64,000 nucleotides of DNA from Buxus sempervirens (taxonomy: Eukaryota; Streptophyta; Magnoliopsida; Buxales; Buxaceae). The notes under the pieces were generated by a model that saw only the letters and a program-made list of their open reading frames with translations, was not told the DNA's origin and searched no databases. A program made the translations under genes and the position numbers. The stretch lies in contig OX387183.1 of NCBI GenBank assembly GCA_947561395.2, positions 34,770,853-34,834,852 of the forward strand, given 5' to 3'. This document shows, piece by piece, positions 11,393-22,181 of the stretch. How positions within the stretch are numbered: the first letter of the stretch is position 1; each line of letters starts with the position of its first letter.

Positions 11393-11425
11393 ACAGTAGC
11401 ACACTATTTGTTTCTTTGTAGTCAT

Positions 11426-12317
11426 CCTGCTATCGAAATCATTCAAATTTAATACTTATTTCCAAATACAATAAGTGTTATTATGCTTTCAAACAAGCAT
11501 AATAACAAACATTCAAACTTAATACTTATTTCCAAACACACTAAGTGTTATTATGCTTTCAAACAAGCATAATAAAAAAGCTATCAATAGCAATGAATTA
11601 TTACAATCCAATGATATTATTATAATCCAACCAGTTCGCAAAGGAAATAGAATTATTACAAGCATATTTCAGCACCTCAATTGAATCGACTCAAACCACA
11701 TCCAAGTTGGACACCAAAACTCCCACAACATATCTTGAGTTGTTTTTTAGCAATTGTCTAGAGATTATTGGCCTTTATGGAGAATAATTTCATTTTCCCA
11801 TAGTAAAAAAAGGAAGAAAAACACACACACACACACACACAACAAGCTCTTCCAAAGATGAGGAAAAAAGATGTAGCAAAATTAAAGATTCCCCACTGCC
11901 TATCAAATCGTTGAATAATATATCATAGGATAGGAATTGGAATAGAAAAAACACAAATTAGTTGATTCTAGAAAGGGAGCCAGTATGTATGGGCTCATTG
12001 CAACAAGAATTTTTAAGGTTCTAATAATTGTTGAAATCATGAGAATTGGACCTCAATCTACCTCTTATCCCCTTGAAAACGTGCTCAAAACTTACAGGGG
12101 ATTTGTTGGGTGGCTGATTCTACAAAATCATAACTTCTTTAACTACAAACATTTTTACAAATTGCAAAATGGGATGAGGTATTTGAATTAAAATTGAAAA
12201 GGCTATTCCACCACAGTAATATAATGGATAAGAAGTGAAACTGTGGTTCATAGAGATTGCAAGACTACAACAAGATTGCCAAGGTTCTTACCCCAAATGA
12301 AAAAAAAGAAAAAAAAT
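11426..12317. other. Non-coding flank with 70-bp duplication and CA microsatellite
   Basis: No supported gene. A 70-bp unit (11441-11510) is repeated at 11511-11577, including ATTATGCTTTCAAACAAGC. A (CA)n run of about 11 repeats lies at 11819-11841. The stretch is upstream of the minus-strand MULE-like ATG and could be its 5' leader. Confidence 0.5.
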
Positions 12318-15300
12318 TGTGACACTCCAAAATCTGATGGCTCCAGGTGGGATTAAATTGCAAGAGAGCCAATTGAAATTATTTGTAAAATCCCTAATTT
12401 TTATGAAAATAAAAATTATTAGTTTAGTATTTTAAATAAAGCTAATTGGTGGATTTTTGCAAAAAAGGAGATCATATGGGATTAAACTAAGATCTGGGTG
12501 AACCAGATCGGAAAAGAATTCATTTGTGTAGGCGAGGTAAATTTTATTTAATTTTTTATTTGGGAAATTAAGTTGGATGATGATGTGGCATTCAAAGGCT
12601 AATTAACCAAACAAAAGCTGTGGGTGTAGGGAGCCTTGTAGTGTGGCACTATAGGAGATATTGATTTAAGTGGCTATTGGCGGCAACTATAAAAGGGTGG
12701 AGAAATTCAACTGTTTGTTTCGTTTGGCATTCGAACAACTAAAGAGGAAACCTCAGAGAGGAGCGGAGATCAGAAGCTAGGGTTTGGAGCTAAGCTTGGA
12801 GAAGTTTTGATCTGTGGGGAGCTAAATTGCTGTCGTTTGATCTCTGTTAGTAAGAATTGAAGAATTCTTGGCGGCTACAATCAGGTCAGATCAGAACTGG
12901 AATTCTCAGCTAAACTAAGTTCGAATTTCAGGTGAGATCATCTAAACTAAGGGCAAATTTGTAGAGTTCTAGTTTAAATTGAAGGAGAAGATCAGATCTG
13001 ATGAAGTCTGATCCGGTGATGGTAAAAATTTCAGATCAGTATAGTGCGTGGGAAATTGGAGTGAAAAATCAGAAGTCTAGTTGTCAAATTGAAGGCTCCG
13101 CAATTGGAAATTCGGTGCCTAGAGGTAAGTAGCATTTTCCTCTTTGCTTTCGGATGATTTTGATTGAAGCATGAAACCTATGAGCGAATTGAACTTTAAT
13201 CCTTTGTTTTGGAAAGGCATGGACGTAAAATCTTGGATAGTATAATCTCTGATCAATAAATCTTAAATGAGGGTTAAATGCATGTCCTGAGTGTTAAAAT
13301 TCTTATGGAATCAATTCGAGGGGGATACATCAGTTCAGGCTTGGGATTTTAACGCTTAGCAGTACGTGAAATTGGGGAAATTAGTTGGCGCTGAGTACTG
13401 TTAACCTGGCGCCAACCTATTCAAAGATCAGCGCTAGGTGCTGTTGCTTAGTTATAAGCTATTGCTTGTGTAGTCGGTTTGAATATTTAAATTGAAACTA
13501 AACAGGGATAAATGTAGGAGTTAAGACTTAGAAATTTGGACGATGATGCTGGGTTTATAATGAATTAGAGATCTGGTGCCAACCTTCCCAGAGGTTAGCG
13601 CTAGCATCATACTCATAATTATTGACGACTGTGAGTAAACCAACAGCAAATGTTCTACAGTCAAGGTTGTTAGTTTATTTAGTTTAAACCCATAGTTATT
13701 GATAATATAGATTGGTCAATGTTTGATTTGTTGCAGAAGTTGATAGAAAGACAATTTAAGTGAGAATTATACCTTGCACTGAGTGCTGCCCACCTTCATA
13801 GAGGTTGGCGCCAGCTTTCTTTTAGCTCTTTTAAACCAGAAAATGGTAGTAGCTATAAGAAAGGGAAATTAAGGAATTCGGTTAGGAACTCAAATAAGTG
13901 TAAACTAGGTAATTGGGGTTAAGTATATGTGCTGGAGCTGAGGATATTATGGTGTAAGTATGTTATGTAGGGAAGGTTATTAATTCATAGTCTTGTGGAG
14001 TCTTTAGGAAATCTGAATTCTGATCAACCTTTATATTTTTTTGAGCTGTAGAATACACATGATGAAATTGCCGGCAGCAGTAAATAAGAATGATTAAAGG
14101 AGGTGGAGTGTAGTAAAAGTACAAAAGTAGATGCCTATTAGGAGTTGTAACTGCTGAACCCAGATTTTTGGTTAAATAAGAGTAATATAAGTATAAATTC
14201 GGCATGTAAATTTCTGGTTGAGGTAAAAGGAATTAATAACAGTTTGATTTCAGGAATGAAATTAAATTCAGGTTTAGACACTCAGTTTTGCTGGTTTAAC
14301 CGAGATTGAACAGTTTTATCAACTTTTGACGACAAGGGAACTTTATGCAATATTTCGGAAAAAGAACTTTAAACAAATTGGTTTGGAAATAAATCTGTTT
14401 ATTGGGATTTCTCCATCTATTTGAAGGATAGTTTTATTGTTTCTAATGAGAAGATGTTACCTTATTTCCGTGTATCTCGGAATAAGTTTGGGACCTCTCC
14501 ATGTATCTTGGAGGGTGATGATGATTGATTGGCACTACTGAAATATGTTTGGCTATTTTGATTGTTGATTTGAGTCTAGATGGTGTAGCTCGATGTGGAT
14601 CCACATTTGTCAAGTTAAGAGCTAGGTAGTGGAATAGATTGATCTTTGCTAGTTGTAATACCTTGTTCGCGCACGCGTTCCATCGTGTAGCTCGATGAGG
14701 CCTTCTTTGTATCTGGTTGGCTGTGGCTATATTAGGATAGTACATGCCAACCCATTACTGTATCTGGATGGGTTCTCCCGCAATAAGTTGATGACCGTGT
14801 AGCTTGGCTTCGCACATAAGCCCGGAGGTGGTATAGTGAGCTTGGTTTTACACTAGTTAAAGGCGGTTTATTTCATGGGTCCACCGTGGACTTACTTCTA
14901 TTGACTGCATGTTATGGATTTCTGTTATAAAGTGATTGTAATATTTTCCTTTTATCAGTATATATGTTGGTTTCGGATTATTCGGTTTTCTCTGGTAAAG
15001 TGAGTTATCATTATTGATGCATGTTTATTTCGGAAGCATGTTTTAGAACTGTTACCAAATGTTTTATGCATGCATATGTTACTTGCTGGGATATTCGTAT
15101 CTCATTATGTTTTGTTTTGTTTTGTTTTCAGATCCTAGTGAGGACGATATCCGTGGGGTTGAGCCAGACGTGGATTACCCCGAGTATAGGGGAGAGGATT
15201 ATTTTGTTGAGTGACATTTGAGAGATATCTTTAGTTGTTGATTTCATTTGATATAGTGAGTAAACTTTTGAATTGTAATTCTTTCATTTCATTGTGGATT

Positions 15301-15459
15301 GGTGATTGGGATGTTTTAGCGAACTCTGATATTGTGGTTGATGATAATAAAATGCAATGTCATGTTTCTTACGCTCTGATATAGATCCTGCGGTTTAGTT
15401 ATCTAACACTCGGGTACGAGTTACGGTTCCGCTACGTAACCCGGATCCGGGGCGTTACA
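12318..15459 (+). mobile_element. LTR of family C (C2), probably solo
   Basis: It begins TGTGACACTCCAAAATCTG and ends GGATCCGGGGCGTTACA, the matching C-family termini. It contains an early leader region (AAGAGGAAACCTCAGAGAGG, about 12740), three GGYGCCAACCT/AGGTTRGCGC inverted-repeat modules (13405-13438, 13573-13604, 13778-13814), 'TGTATCT-GG' repeats at about 14470-14800, and the conserved acceptor plus EDYF segment near 15110-15214. Flanks are AAAAT and TTATT, so no clear target duplication. No gag-pol is attached. Confidence 0.75.
15131..15214 (+). other. Conserved acceptor-linked short ORF segment in C2
   Basis: After GTTTTGTTTTCAG the frame G|AT CCT AGT reads DPSEDDIRG, then DYPEYRGEDYFVE and a TGA stop. 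Equivalent segments sit at the same LTR position in C1, C3, D and F, all in the same phase relative to the AG. Whether it is spliced or translated is unknown. Confidence 0.5.
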
Positions 15460-15803
15460 TTATTATACAAGCCAATTGAAATTATTATACAAAGACCCAT
15501 CAAAGCAATGAAAGGAAATTGCAGCACTAAAATAATTAGACAAAGACCCATTAAAATGCAAAAAGAGCGGGTTGAACTATAGCAATGAAAGGAAATTGCA
15601 GCACTAAATTAATTGAAAAAAAAAACCCAAACCACATTGATTGTGGCGCAACATATTTAAGCACTTATTGAAAAAAAAAAAAACTAAACAACACTTAAGA
15701 AGCACAATAAGCCAACGTCTCAGTGAAGCACAAGAAAGCACAACTAATCAGAGCTCAAACATGGGATTCAAGAAAAATAATTAATAGAACTCACGATCTC
15801 TAA
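15460..15803. other. AT-rich spacer left of the Harbinger element
   Basis: No gene is seen. Two imperfect copies of a block with 'ATTATACAA', 'AGACCCAT' and 'GCAATGAAAGGAAATTGCAG' lie at about 15460-15640. A-rich runs follow. It ends in the TAA at 15801-15803, the left target copy of the Harbinger insertion. Confidence 0.5.
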
Positions 15804-15828
15804 GGCTTTGTTTGGATAGCAAGAGAAC
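15804..15828 (+). repeat. Left terminal inverted repeat of Harbinger element
   Basis: GGCTTTGTTTGGATAGCAAG and the next few bases pair with the complement of 22154-22178 with about four mismatches. The next 40 bp are also weakly similar (AAGTGAAAGAAAA). Confidence 0.85.
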
Positions 15829-16012
15829 GTGAGGAAGTGAAAGAAAATAAGATTTTCCTAGATCTGATATGCATTTGGTTAACGAGAAACAGTAGGCCCC
15901 ACGGTTTCTCGAGATAAAAACGGACAGTAACCGTCCTAATTTTTTTCTTGTAACAATCAGTTGGATTTTGCGTCGTGTGAAACGCAAAGCACATAGCATA
16001 CCGAAGATGCCC

Positions 16013-16168
16013 TCTTCTCGACAACGGCTATCTTCAACGAAGATTTATCTTTTGAAGGACTCTATTGATTTATCTTTTGAGGGACTCTATTCTTCTCGAC
16101 AACGGCTATCTTCAACGAAGATTTATCTTTTGAAGGACTCTATTGATTTATCTTTTGAGGGACTCTAT
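16013..16168 (+). repeat. 78-bp direct tandem duplication
   Basis: Units 16013-16090 and 16091-16168 appear identical. Within each unit 'TTTATCTTTTGA-GGACTCTAT' is itself repeated. It lies in the left arm of the Harbinger element before the serine acetyltransferase fragment. Confidence 0.9.
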
Positions 16169-16496
16169 TTGGCTTCATCAACAGCATCTACTTTGGCAAA
16201 TACAGCACCTACTCCGTTGAAGATTGGCTTCATCAAAGCTTTCATCTCCATTGTTGTCTAATCTGTTTATTGGTAGAAAATTTGAAGAAGGTGAGAAGCA
16301 GATCGTTGAAGGGGTTTTCTGCAAAACCTTGAAGGGTTTTCTGTGAACAAGTAAGTTTTTGTTAATTCGTAATGTTCCCGCAGTGCTTGCTTGATGAGAA
16401 GATTTCGTATACTTGCTTAGCCTATCTAATGGTTAGGTTAGATTATCCTGTGATTGTTTTCTCCTCTGATTACATCGCCCTGTCGAGAAAACATGT

Positions 16497-16703
16497 GGGC
16501 AGTTAAAGAGAGGGATCCCACTTGTATGAGTTTTGCTCATTGCTTGCTCAACTTCAAGGGGTTCCACGCTTGCCAAGCCCATAGAGTGGCGCATAAGCTA
16601 TGGTCACAAGGTACGGATGTTTTGGCTCTCCTGATTCAGAATCGGGTATTGGAGGTCTTCGCCGTTGACATCCATCCCGGAGCCAAGATTGGAAGGGGAA
16701 TCC
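16497..16703 (+). pseudogene. SERAT (fragment): Captured serine O-acetyltransferase fragment
   Basis: One frame reads AVKERDPTCMSFAHC, LNFKGFHACQAHR, VAHKLWSQGTDVLALLIQN and FAVDIHPGAKIGRGI. This is the conserved linker into the left-handed beta-helix of plant serine acetyltransferase, the enzyme that makes O-acetylserine from serine and acetyl-CoA for cysteine synthesis. Only about 69 residues are present out of roughly 300. The homology stops after GRGI, where LLDHATG would follow, so the acetyl-CoA-binding helix is missing. It sits between the Harbinger left end and the transposase, in the same orientation. It is a captured fragment, not a working gene. Confidence 0.85.
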
Positions 16704-18090
16704 ATTGTCGTCTAATTTGTTGGACTTTCTGCTTCCTTTTCCTTTTCTGTAAAACTAAATTTAATTTTTATGTGCACAATTCTTTTAGCTTCCTTCGTAA
16801 CCTTGTTCCATCATAATGTATTGAAGGATTCATATTGTGCAATTCAAGGATCAATTGATCTAGTAGCTTATGATTTCTGAACTTCAGTTCCAAAGGGCTC
16901 CAATGTTTGAGTTCGGTCTGTTTGTATCTATTTTGATGTCTATCCAGGGCTTTTTAAAGATGTTACTGTAGTTCTGTGTTCCTTGAAAAGTATTTGAATG
17001 TGGGAAAGTTAGTGCATATACCTGCATTTGCATGTTATTGTGATGTAGAGCACAATAGGCTTCTGAGGGACAAAGAGTTGTTGACACAACTTGGGCATGT
17101 GATAGCTGAGTTGGTACCCAATTTGCCTACATGTTCCTCCACCTCCTCCATCAATGTATGCCTTGGTTTCAGCCCTCCATGTCATCCTCTCCACATGCTT
17201 TGGTTTCAGCTAAACATGTATCTACCATCTGGCAACTAGTAACTTTTGATCAAGCACCTTTCTTACTTAACAGGCAAAAGATAAAAATTAACAGATGCCA
17301 CTATTCGTAGAAAATATCCAAAACAGTGTATTGGGATTACACGGACCAAGTTTATCCATCTATCCTTTTTTTTTTATAATGTCTGAGTTTGCCACACACC
17401 CCTCCACATGTCTAAATCCCCGTGTTTCACCTGAAAACTAAACCCTCTGAGCTTGACTAAAACTCATGTTTTCTTCTTGTCATTACAGCAAAGAAGCATC
17501 TCAATAAGAAACTATGCATAATTTGCGGCCTCAGGGTTTTCTTCCTCTCCTTCCCTCTCCTCAACTTTTCTAGTGCTCATTCAAGTAAAATTGTGGTCTT
17601 TGGTAGAGTTGCAACTTGTGTTAGCTCAAGTTGAAAATCAACTAGCCCAAAGCAATAATTTGTGTTTTAGGTTAGGCTTCTAATCATTTAGTTCTGTTCT
17701 GTTTTGGGTTGAAGCTTCGGTTAAAATAAACCAACCCATATCTTGAGTAAACTTGAGCCAAGCCTTCATTAAAGTGGGGATAAACTGAGATGATAAGTGA
17801 GGAATGGGATCAATGAAGATTACATCAAATAGGATGTGGATGCAGTTGGTGAGAAAAATAAAACAAGTAAATTTTTTTTTTCATGTGTGGATAAATGGTT
17901 TTCATTGGTGACTATTTTCTTCGTTTATATACATTAGTAAAATGGAGGAATAAGAGGACTCTTGATTGCTTTCTATATTTTTATTTATTTTTCTTATATA
18001 TTATATGTTTATATGAAATTATATTTTATACATGTGCACATTGTTATTATATAATTAATGGATTTTTTTTACTTGACTCTAAAATTATAG
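16704..18090 (+). other. Harbinger left-internal region, unassigned
   Basis: Between the captured acetyltransferase piece and the transposase. The frame 16976-17239 has an exon-like stretch (CDVEHNRLLRDKELLTQLG, then HVIAELVPNLP, about 17037-17130) that I could not assign; it may be another captured exon. The rest, including 17240-18090, shows no recognisable coding. It may be the promoter and leader of the transposase gene. Confidence 0.4.
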
Positions 18091-19439
18091 ATGGATTCCA
18101 ACAATGAGTACGAGAATGATGACATTGAATTAGCCTACATGGCTCTTGCTGGTGCTGCAACAATTATTGGAGTTTGTGGGGCATACTATTTGCAACATTT
18201 AAAGAAAAAGCCAGCTCGAAATCGTTATTTAACGAGTAGGCAATTCATTCAAGATTTAATGCTTAACAAATGAAGATTGCTTCAACAATTTATGAATGAA
18301 CATAGATACCTTTGATAGGTTTGTATATGTTCTTAGAGCAACGAGTAAGCTTCATGATACCGTGCATGTTACTGTGGAAGAACAAGTAGCAATGTTCCTA
18401 CACATAGTTGCACACAATGTTAAAAATCGTGCATGTAAGACATATTTCCGACATTCCAGGGAGACAATAAGTCGATATTTTAATATCGTCATGCATGCAA
18501 TAATTGGAATGCACGATCAATTTATAAAGCCTCCTGGTCCCGAGACACCAAGAGAGATACAAGACAATTTGAGGATGAATCCTTATTTTAAGGTATTATT
18601 ATGTACATTCTTATATAAATGTGCTAATAATTTTCAAGCTATATATAGGATATTACATTGAATGTCTTTCAATTCTCAGGATTGTGTGGGTACAATTGAT
18701 GGTATACATATCCCTGTGAAAGTATCAGAAGAGTATTTACCACGTTTTAGGGGAAGGAAGTCATGGCCATCACAAAATGTGATGGCTGCATGCTCATTCG
18801 ATTTAAAATTCACTTATGTACTATCTGGATGGAAGGGCTCTGCTTCCGATTCAAGAATCTTAGAATGTGCTCTTAATAGGGACTACAAGATTACATGCCC
18901 TCTAGGTATCCTTTTGTTTTAAATGGTTTCTTTATTTATTACATAGGTTCCTTAAACTATTCTTTTTTCTTTATATGGTAGGAAAATATTACTTTGTAGA
19001 TGCTGGATACCCATTACTGCGGAATTCTATAGCACCTTTTCGAAATACATGGTATCATTTGAACGAGATTAGGGGACGAGTTCCTACAACAAAGGAAGAG
19101 CTGTTTAACCATAGGCACTCGTCCCTAAGAAATGCAATAGAACGTGCTTTTGGGGTATTGAAGAAGCGTTTCACTATCTTATGCGAGGAGCCAATGTTCT
19201 CATGGTAAATTCAAGTTGACATGGTGGTAGCATGTTGCATCATCCACAATCATATTAGAGGAGCAATGTTGGATGATCCTCTACTACATGATGTTGATAG
19301 GGACCTAGAACAACCAAGAGTACAAGAAGAAAATTTTGAGCCACAACTTTCAAGAATCAATGAAGGCAGAGAAGGAAAGAGAATTAGAGAAGAAATAATG
19401 AATGATATGTGGGAGGATTTCAATAGAAATAGGATATAG
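18091..19439 (+). pseudogene. PIF/Harbinger DDE transposase (HARBI1-like), degraded
   Basis: The nuclease that cuts and reinserts the element. Three exons fit: about 18091-18592, 18680-18905 and 18982-19439, with GT-AG introns 18593-18679 and 18906-18981. The catalytic acids are all present: D in GTIDGIH (codon 18698-18700), D in FVDAGYP (18999-19001) and E in NAIERAFGVLKKRF (19140-19142). Damage: a frameshift and TGA near 18270-18295 (after LMLNK, where the family usually continues HEDCFNN-like), and an in-frame TAA at 19206-19208 (MFSW then stop, with the same frame resuming at VACCIIHNH). These make it inactive unless corrected. It pairs with the Myb-like gene 200 bp downstream, the standard two-gene layout. 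Confidence 0.9.
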
Positions 19440-19634
19440 TTTTACATTAATAATTTTGTTATGGATACTTTATAACAGCTGAACATGGTTGCTTAAATTT
19501 TTGAGCTATTTTTGACATGTGTTGGACTTTATTTATTTTTTTATGTTATTGTTCTTTAATGTTATTTTCTTATTATATTAGAGTTTTGTGTTATGTTGCA
19601 TTTTGTAACTTATATATATTCATAGATTTGAAGA
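19440..19634. other. Spacer between transposase and Myb-like gene
   Basis: AT-rich, about 195 bp, with no coding. It probably holds the transposase 3' end and the promoter of the next gene. Confidence 0.4.
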
Positions 19635-20693
19635 ATGGACCAATTTGAAACTCCAATGCCTTATGTAACGGAGAAGAAAAAAGGAAAAAATAATCTATGG
19701 ACCTCAGACATGGACAAAGTCCTCATTGAGGGACTTGTTCAGAAGGCGAATGACGGATTAAAGTGTGATAAAGGATTTAAAGAGACAGCCTATGTGCAAG
19801 TAGCTAATATGATTAGTTCCTAGTTCAATATTCATGTCATAAAAGAAAATGTTATAAATCGTATGAAGACTATCAAGCAGAAATTTTGACTTATTGAAGA
19901 CATGCTCTCACAAAGCGGCTTTGCTTGGAATTCTTCAATGAAGACGGTAGAATGCTCTAACATTGTATGGGAGACATACGTAGCGGTAAGACTAAATTTA
20001 ATATCTTCTTGGTGTTGTATTTAAATGTATTTATATATAAACCATCATTTTTATTTTTGACAGGGACATCCAAAAGTGAAAAGTCTACGACATAAGCCAA
20101 TCCTGATGATGGAGGAGCTAAAAATCATATGTGGGAATGATGCTGCAACAGGTCAGTGGTGTTCAGGAGGTCCCAACATCAATGCCATGAGACAAGCTAG
20201 CACAAGCTTGGAGGATATTAGCCCAAATCAAAATGAAAGTATGGTTTTTGATGACTTTACTGGTGAAGATTATTGTGACACTCAGATTCCCCAAAGTAGT
20301 ACTGCACCAGAAAATACACAAGGACCTACTGTGACTAATAGTAATGCAACATCTACACACCCTCAACGTAGGCAACATGGGAAACGAGCTCGAGCTTCCG
20401 AAGCCTATATGGATACCATGTCTGAAGTTGCTAAAAGCATGAATGGTGTAGCCAAAGCCATCAAGAAGAAAACTGCTATAGAAGAACGAAGGGTTGCTGC
20501 AGAAGAAAGAAGGGCTGACGTAGATCCCAGTGAATTATTTGAGGCCTTACGCAATATTGTAGATATGAATGATAATGTATTACAATATACTTTTGAACAT
20601 CTTATTGCTAATAAAGTCAAGGCCAAAACATTCATAACTTATCCTCCTGGTATGCGGAAGGGCTTTCTAATGCGAGAATTTCAACCAAGATAA
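19635..20693 (+). pseudogene. Harbinger second protein, Myb/SANT-like, degraded
   Basis: The DNA-binding partner that helps the transposase recognise element ends. Exon 1 runs from the ATG at 19635 (MDQFETPMPYV, then NNLWTSDMDKVLIEGL, the Myb/SANT-like start) to 19985. A GT-AG intron at 19986-20063 leads to exon 2, GHPKVKSLRHKPI to GFLMREFQPR with a TAA at 20691-20693. Exon 2 includes a Ser/Thr-rich linker, a basic patch (RRQHGKRARAS), and a helical charged tail (EERRVAAEERRAD). Two in-frame stops interrupt exon 1 (TAG after MISS, about 19821; TGA after KQKF, about 19888). The long second exon is open for 205 residues. Confidence 0.83.
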
Positions 20694-21007
20694 TGAATCC
20701 TTGAATTTTTTTTTTTAAGTGAATGCAGATACCTTTTAATAGTAGTTAATTTTATGTGCTTTGTTGGTGGTAGATACATTATCATGTTAGTTTGATGTAG
20801 CTAGTTGGTGGTCTAAGGTTCATTGTTAGGTATTTTTTTTATTCTTTTTCACTTTGAATATGTAATTAGATTTTTTTTTAATTGGATTTGTTATTGGTAG
20901 ATACATTTTAATGGGAGAGTGCCGCACGTGATCACAGGTCATACTAAATATTGAGAAAGAACAATACATGATTTTTTTGATCCTGGATTTCTTTTGTATC
21001 ATTGGCA

Positions 21008-21482
21008 GATATACTTTAAAAATAAAAAGACAGGTGGAATTTATTTCAACAACACAGCGCCTTTGACTCATGTGGATGAGAAGCTTTGCTATCAAATTTT
21101 ACATGAATACAAAATTCACAATGCAAAGGTACTTGGTAGTTGGTACCCCTTGAACTCTTGTTGCGCGCCACATGCTTGTAGTGATTATGTGAATCATTTA
21201 ACTGGATCACAAGCATTATATCAAAGCCTAGTCCCATTCGTTTGGGCTTCCTGCACAGTGCCAGTTGTTACATTTATCTAATCATCTCTTGTTAGATGGG
21301 ACTATAGAGACTTCATATTTTTGTTAGCTTTTGTTCCGTGAAGATGCCAGTGTGGATGACCTTATAGATGTTATTGAGGGAAACTGTAAATACATGAAAG
21401 TGTATATATGTCTATAACAAAATATAAATTGTTGGAATTGATGACATGGACAAACTAGCCAGACAGCCAAATTCCATTGTCA
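21008..21482 (+). pseudogene. DRG (fragment): Captured DRG-type GTPase fragment (two exons)
   Basis: Exon 21008-21128 reads YFKNKKTGGIYFNNT, then LTHVDEKLCYQILHEYK and IHNAK, ending at a GT donor. After a TTGTTAG acceptor the second part from 21328 reads FREDASVDDLIDVIEGN, KYMK, then after a one-base shift VYNKI and GIDDMDKLARQPNSIV. This is the characteristic middle of developmentally regulated GTP-binding proteins, conserved eukaryotic GTPases linked to translation. The nucleotide-binding G1-G3 motifs are absent, so it cannot work. Intron sequence is retained, so capture was from genomic DNA rather than mRNA. It lies downstream of the Myb-like gene. Confidence 0.88.
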
Positions 21483-21563
21483 CCTTGGATTGAACAGTTG
21501 AACTTTTTATGGCCTTGGTGTTTGACTTGTATTTGATGTCCTGACTGATTCATAAATTTCTAG

Positions 21564-21960
21564 CGCACCCATGGGTTAGAGAAGGTGGAGATGCCTCGGA
21601 AATCCCTCTGGATATATTTGTGCTATTCAACATGCGGCAATTTGTGAAGTACAATAGCTTTGAAACAATTTGCACTTAGGGTAATAGAATTTTGTCTTTT
21701 GTTAAAATGCTTTCTGGAAGAAAAATATGGACCCTGACCATGACTTATTATTATGTAGCTTTTTTGGTTTCTGATGAGTAATTGAATTCTTGTGATGTCA
21801 AGCATTAGCCAACACGCTTTAATGAAGAGGAACTGGTTGATATCCGTGATCAGTTTGATGCAATCGATGTGGATAAAAATAAAGCTATTAGCCTTGCACG
21901 GGAGAGTGCCGAAGTTGATTTGAACATCTATAGATCAACTGACAACCCCATAGCCAAAAT
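21564..21960 (+). pseudogene. CPK (fragment): Captured calcium-dependent protein kinase fragment
   Basis: After a TTTCTAG acceptor, 21564-21680 reads AHPWVREGGDASEIPLD, then NMRQFVKYNS. This is the end of the kinase domain and the autoinhibitory junction of plant CDPKs. An intron from about 21681 leads to a second exon at about 21803, ALANTLNEEELVDIRDQF and DAIDVDKNKAISL, the first EF-hand. A one-base insertion (CTTTAAT) breaks the frame in exon 2, and exon 1 has a frameshift near KQFAL. Calcium-binding positions in DVDKNKAIS are altered (K replaces G). Homology fades after ISLARE. The closest clade is the CPK16/18/28 type, from memory only. Confidence 0.85.
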
Positions 21961-22153
21961 TGACCGTGAGGGTAGACTTGGAAATTGCATTCAACTTTCT
22001 ATTAACTTTCTTGCTATCCAAACACAAAATTCCAAATTTTCAATTAAAACTATAAAATTTTCTCGCGACATCCAAACAGTATCAAGAAAACTAATTTTCA
22101 GTTTCTTTTACTTCACTTTTCTTTCACTTTCTTTTCTCACATGTCTTTCTTGC

Positions 22154-22178
22154 ATTCTCTCGGTATCCAAACGAAGCC
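22154..22178 (-). repeat. Right terminal inverted repeat of Harbinger element
   Basis: It ends GGTATCCAAACGAAGCC and is followed by TAA at 22179-22181. Similar 'TATCCAAAC' and 'CATCCAAAC' subterminal motifs occur at about 22014 and 22069, as expected for transposase-binding repeats. Confidence 0.85.
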
Positions 22179-22181
22179 TAA

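Larger units (their letters stand above)
8304..11425 (-). pseudogene. MULE-like transposase N-terminal (PB1-like) gene fragment, split by LTR C1
   Basis: On the minus strand an ATG at 11425-11423 opens MTTKKQIVCYCYTDGE. The frame runs into the C1 insertion at 11392 and resumes at 8809-8804 once a single ACTGT target copy is kept. It continues through VNMVQIVKG, then PLHNDDDLQNM and RVAKVYVFDEED. This resembles the PB1-like N-terminal domain of plant MuDR/MURA-type proteins, which precedes the MULE transposase domain. A GT...AG intron is plausible at about 8474-8388, followed by an acidic exon (DTDGTESEVELQ). The A1 LTR end at 8303 cuts off everything downstream, so no catalytic domain remains. 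One in-frame stop (VGKTIK then TAG, about 8620) is also visible. The family call rests on remembered similarity. Confidence 0.6.
15804..22178 (+). mobile_element. PIF/Harbinger transposon with captured gene fragments
   Basis: Terminal inverted repeats of about 24 bp (GGCTTTGTTTGGATAGC on the left, its imperfect complement ending GTATCCAAACGAAGCC on the right) are flanked by TAA at 15801-15803 and 22179-22181. A 3-bp TAA/TTA duplication is typical of this superfamily. Inside, in order, are a 78-bp duplication, a serine acetyltransferase fragment, unassigned sequence, a DDE transposase, a Myb-like second gene, a DRG GTPase fragment and a calcium-dependent protein kinase fragment. Both transposon genes carry stops, so this copy is probably non-autonomous now. 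At 6.4 kb it is long for the family, mainly because of the captured DNA. Confidence 0.9.
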
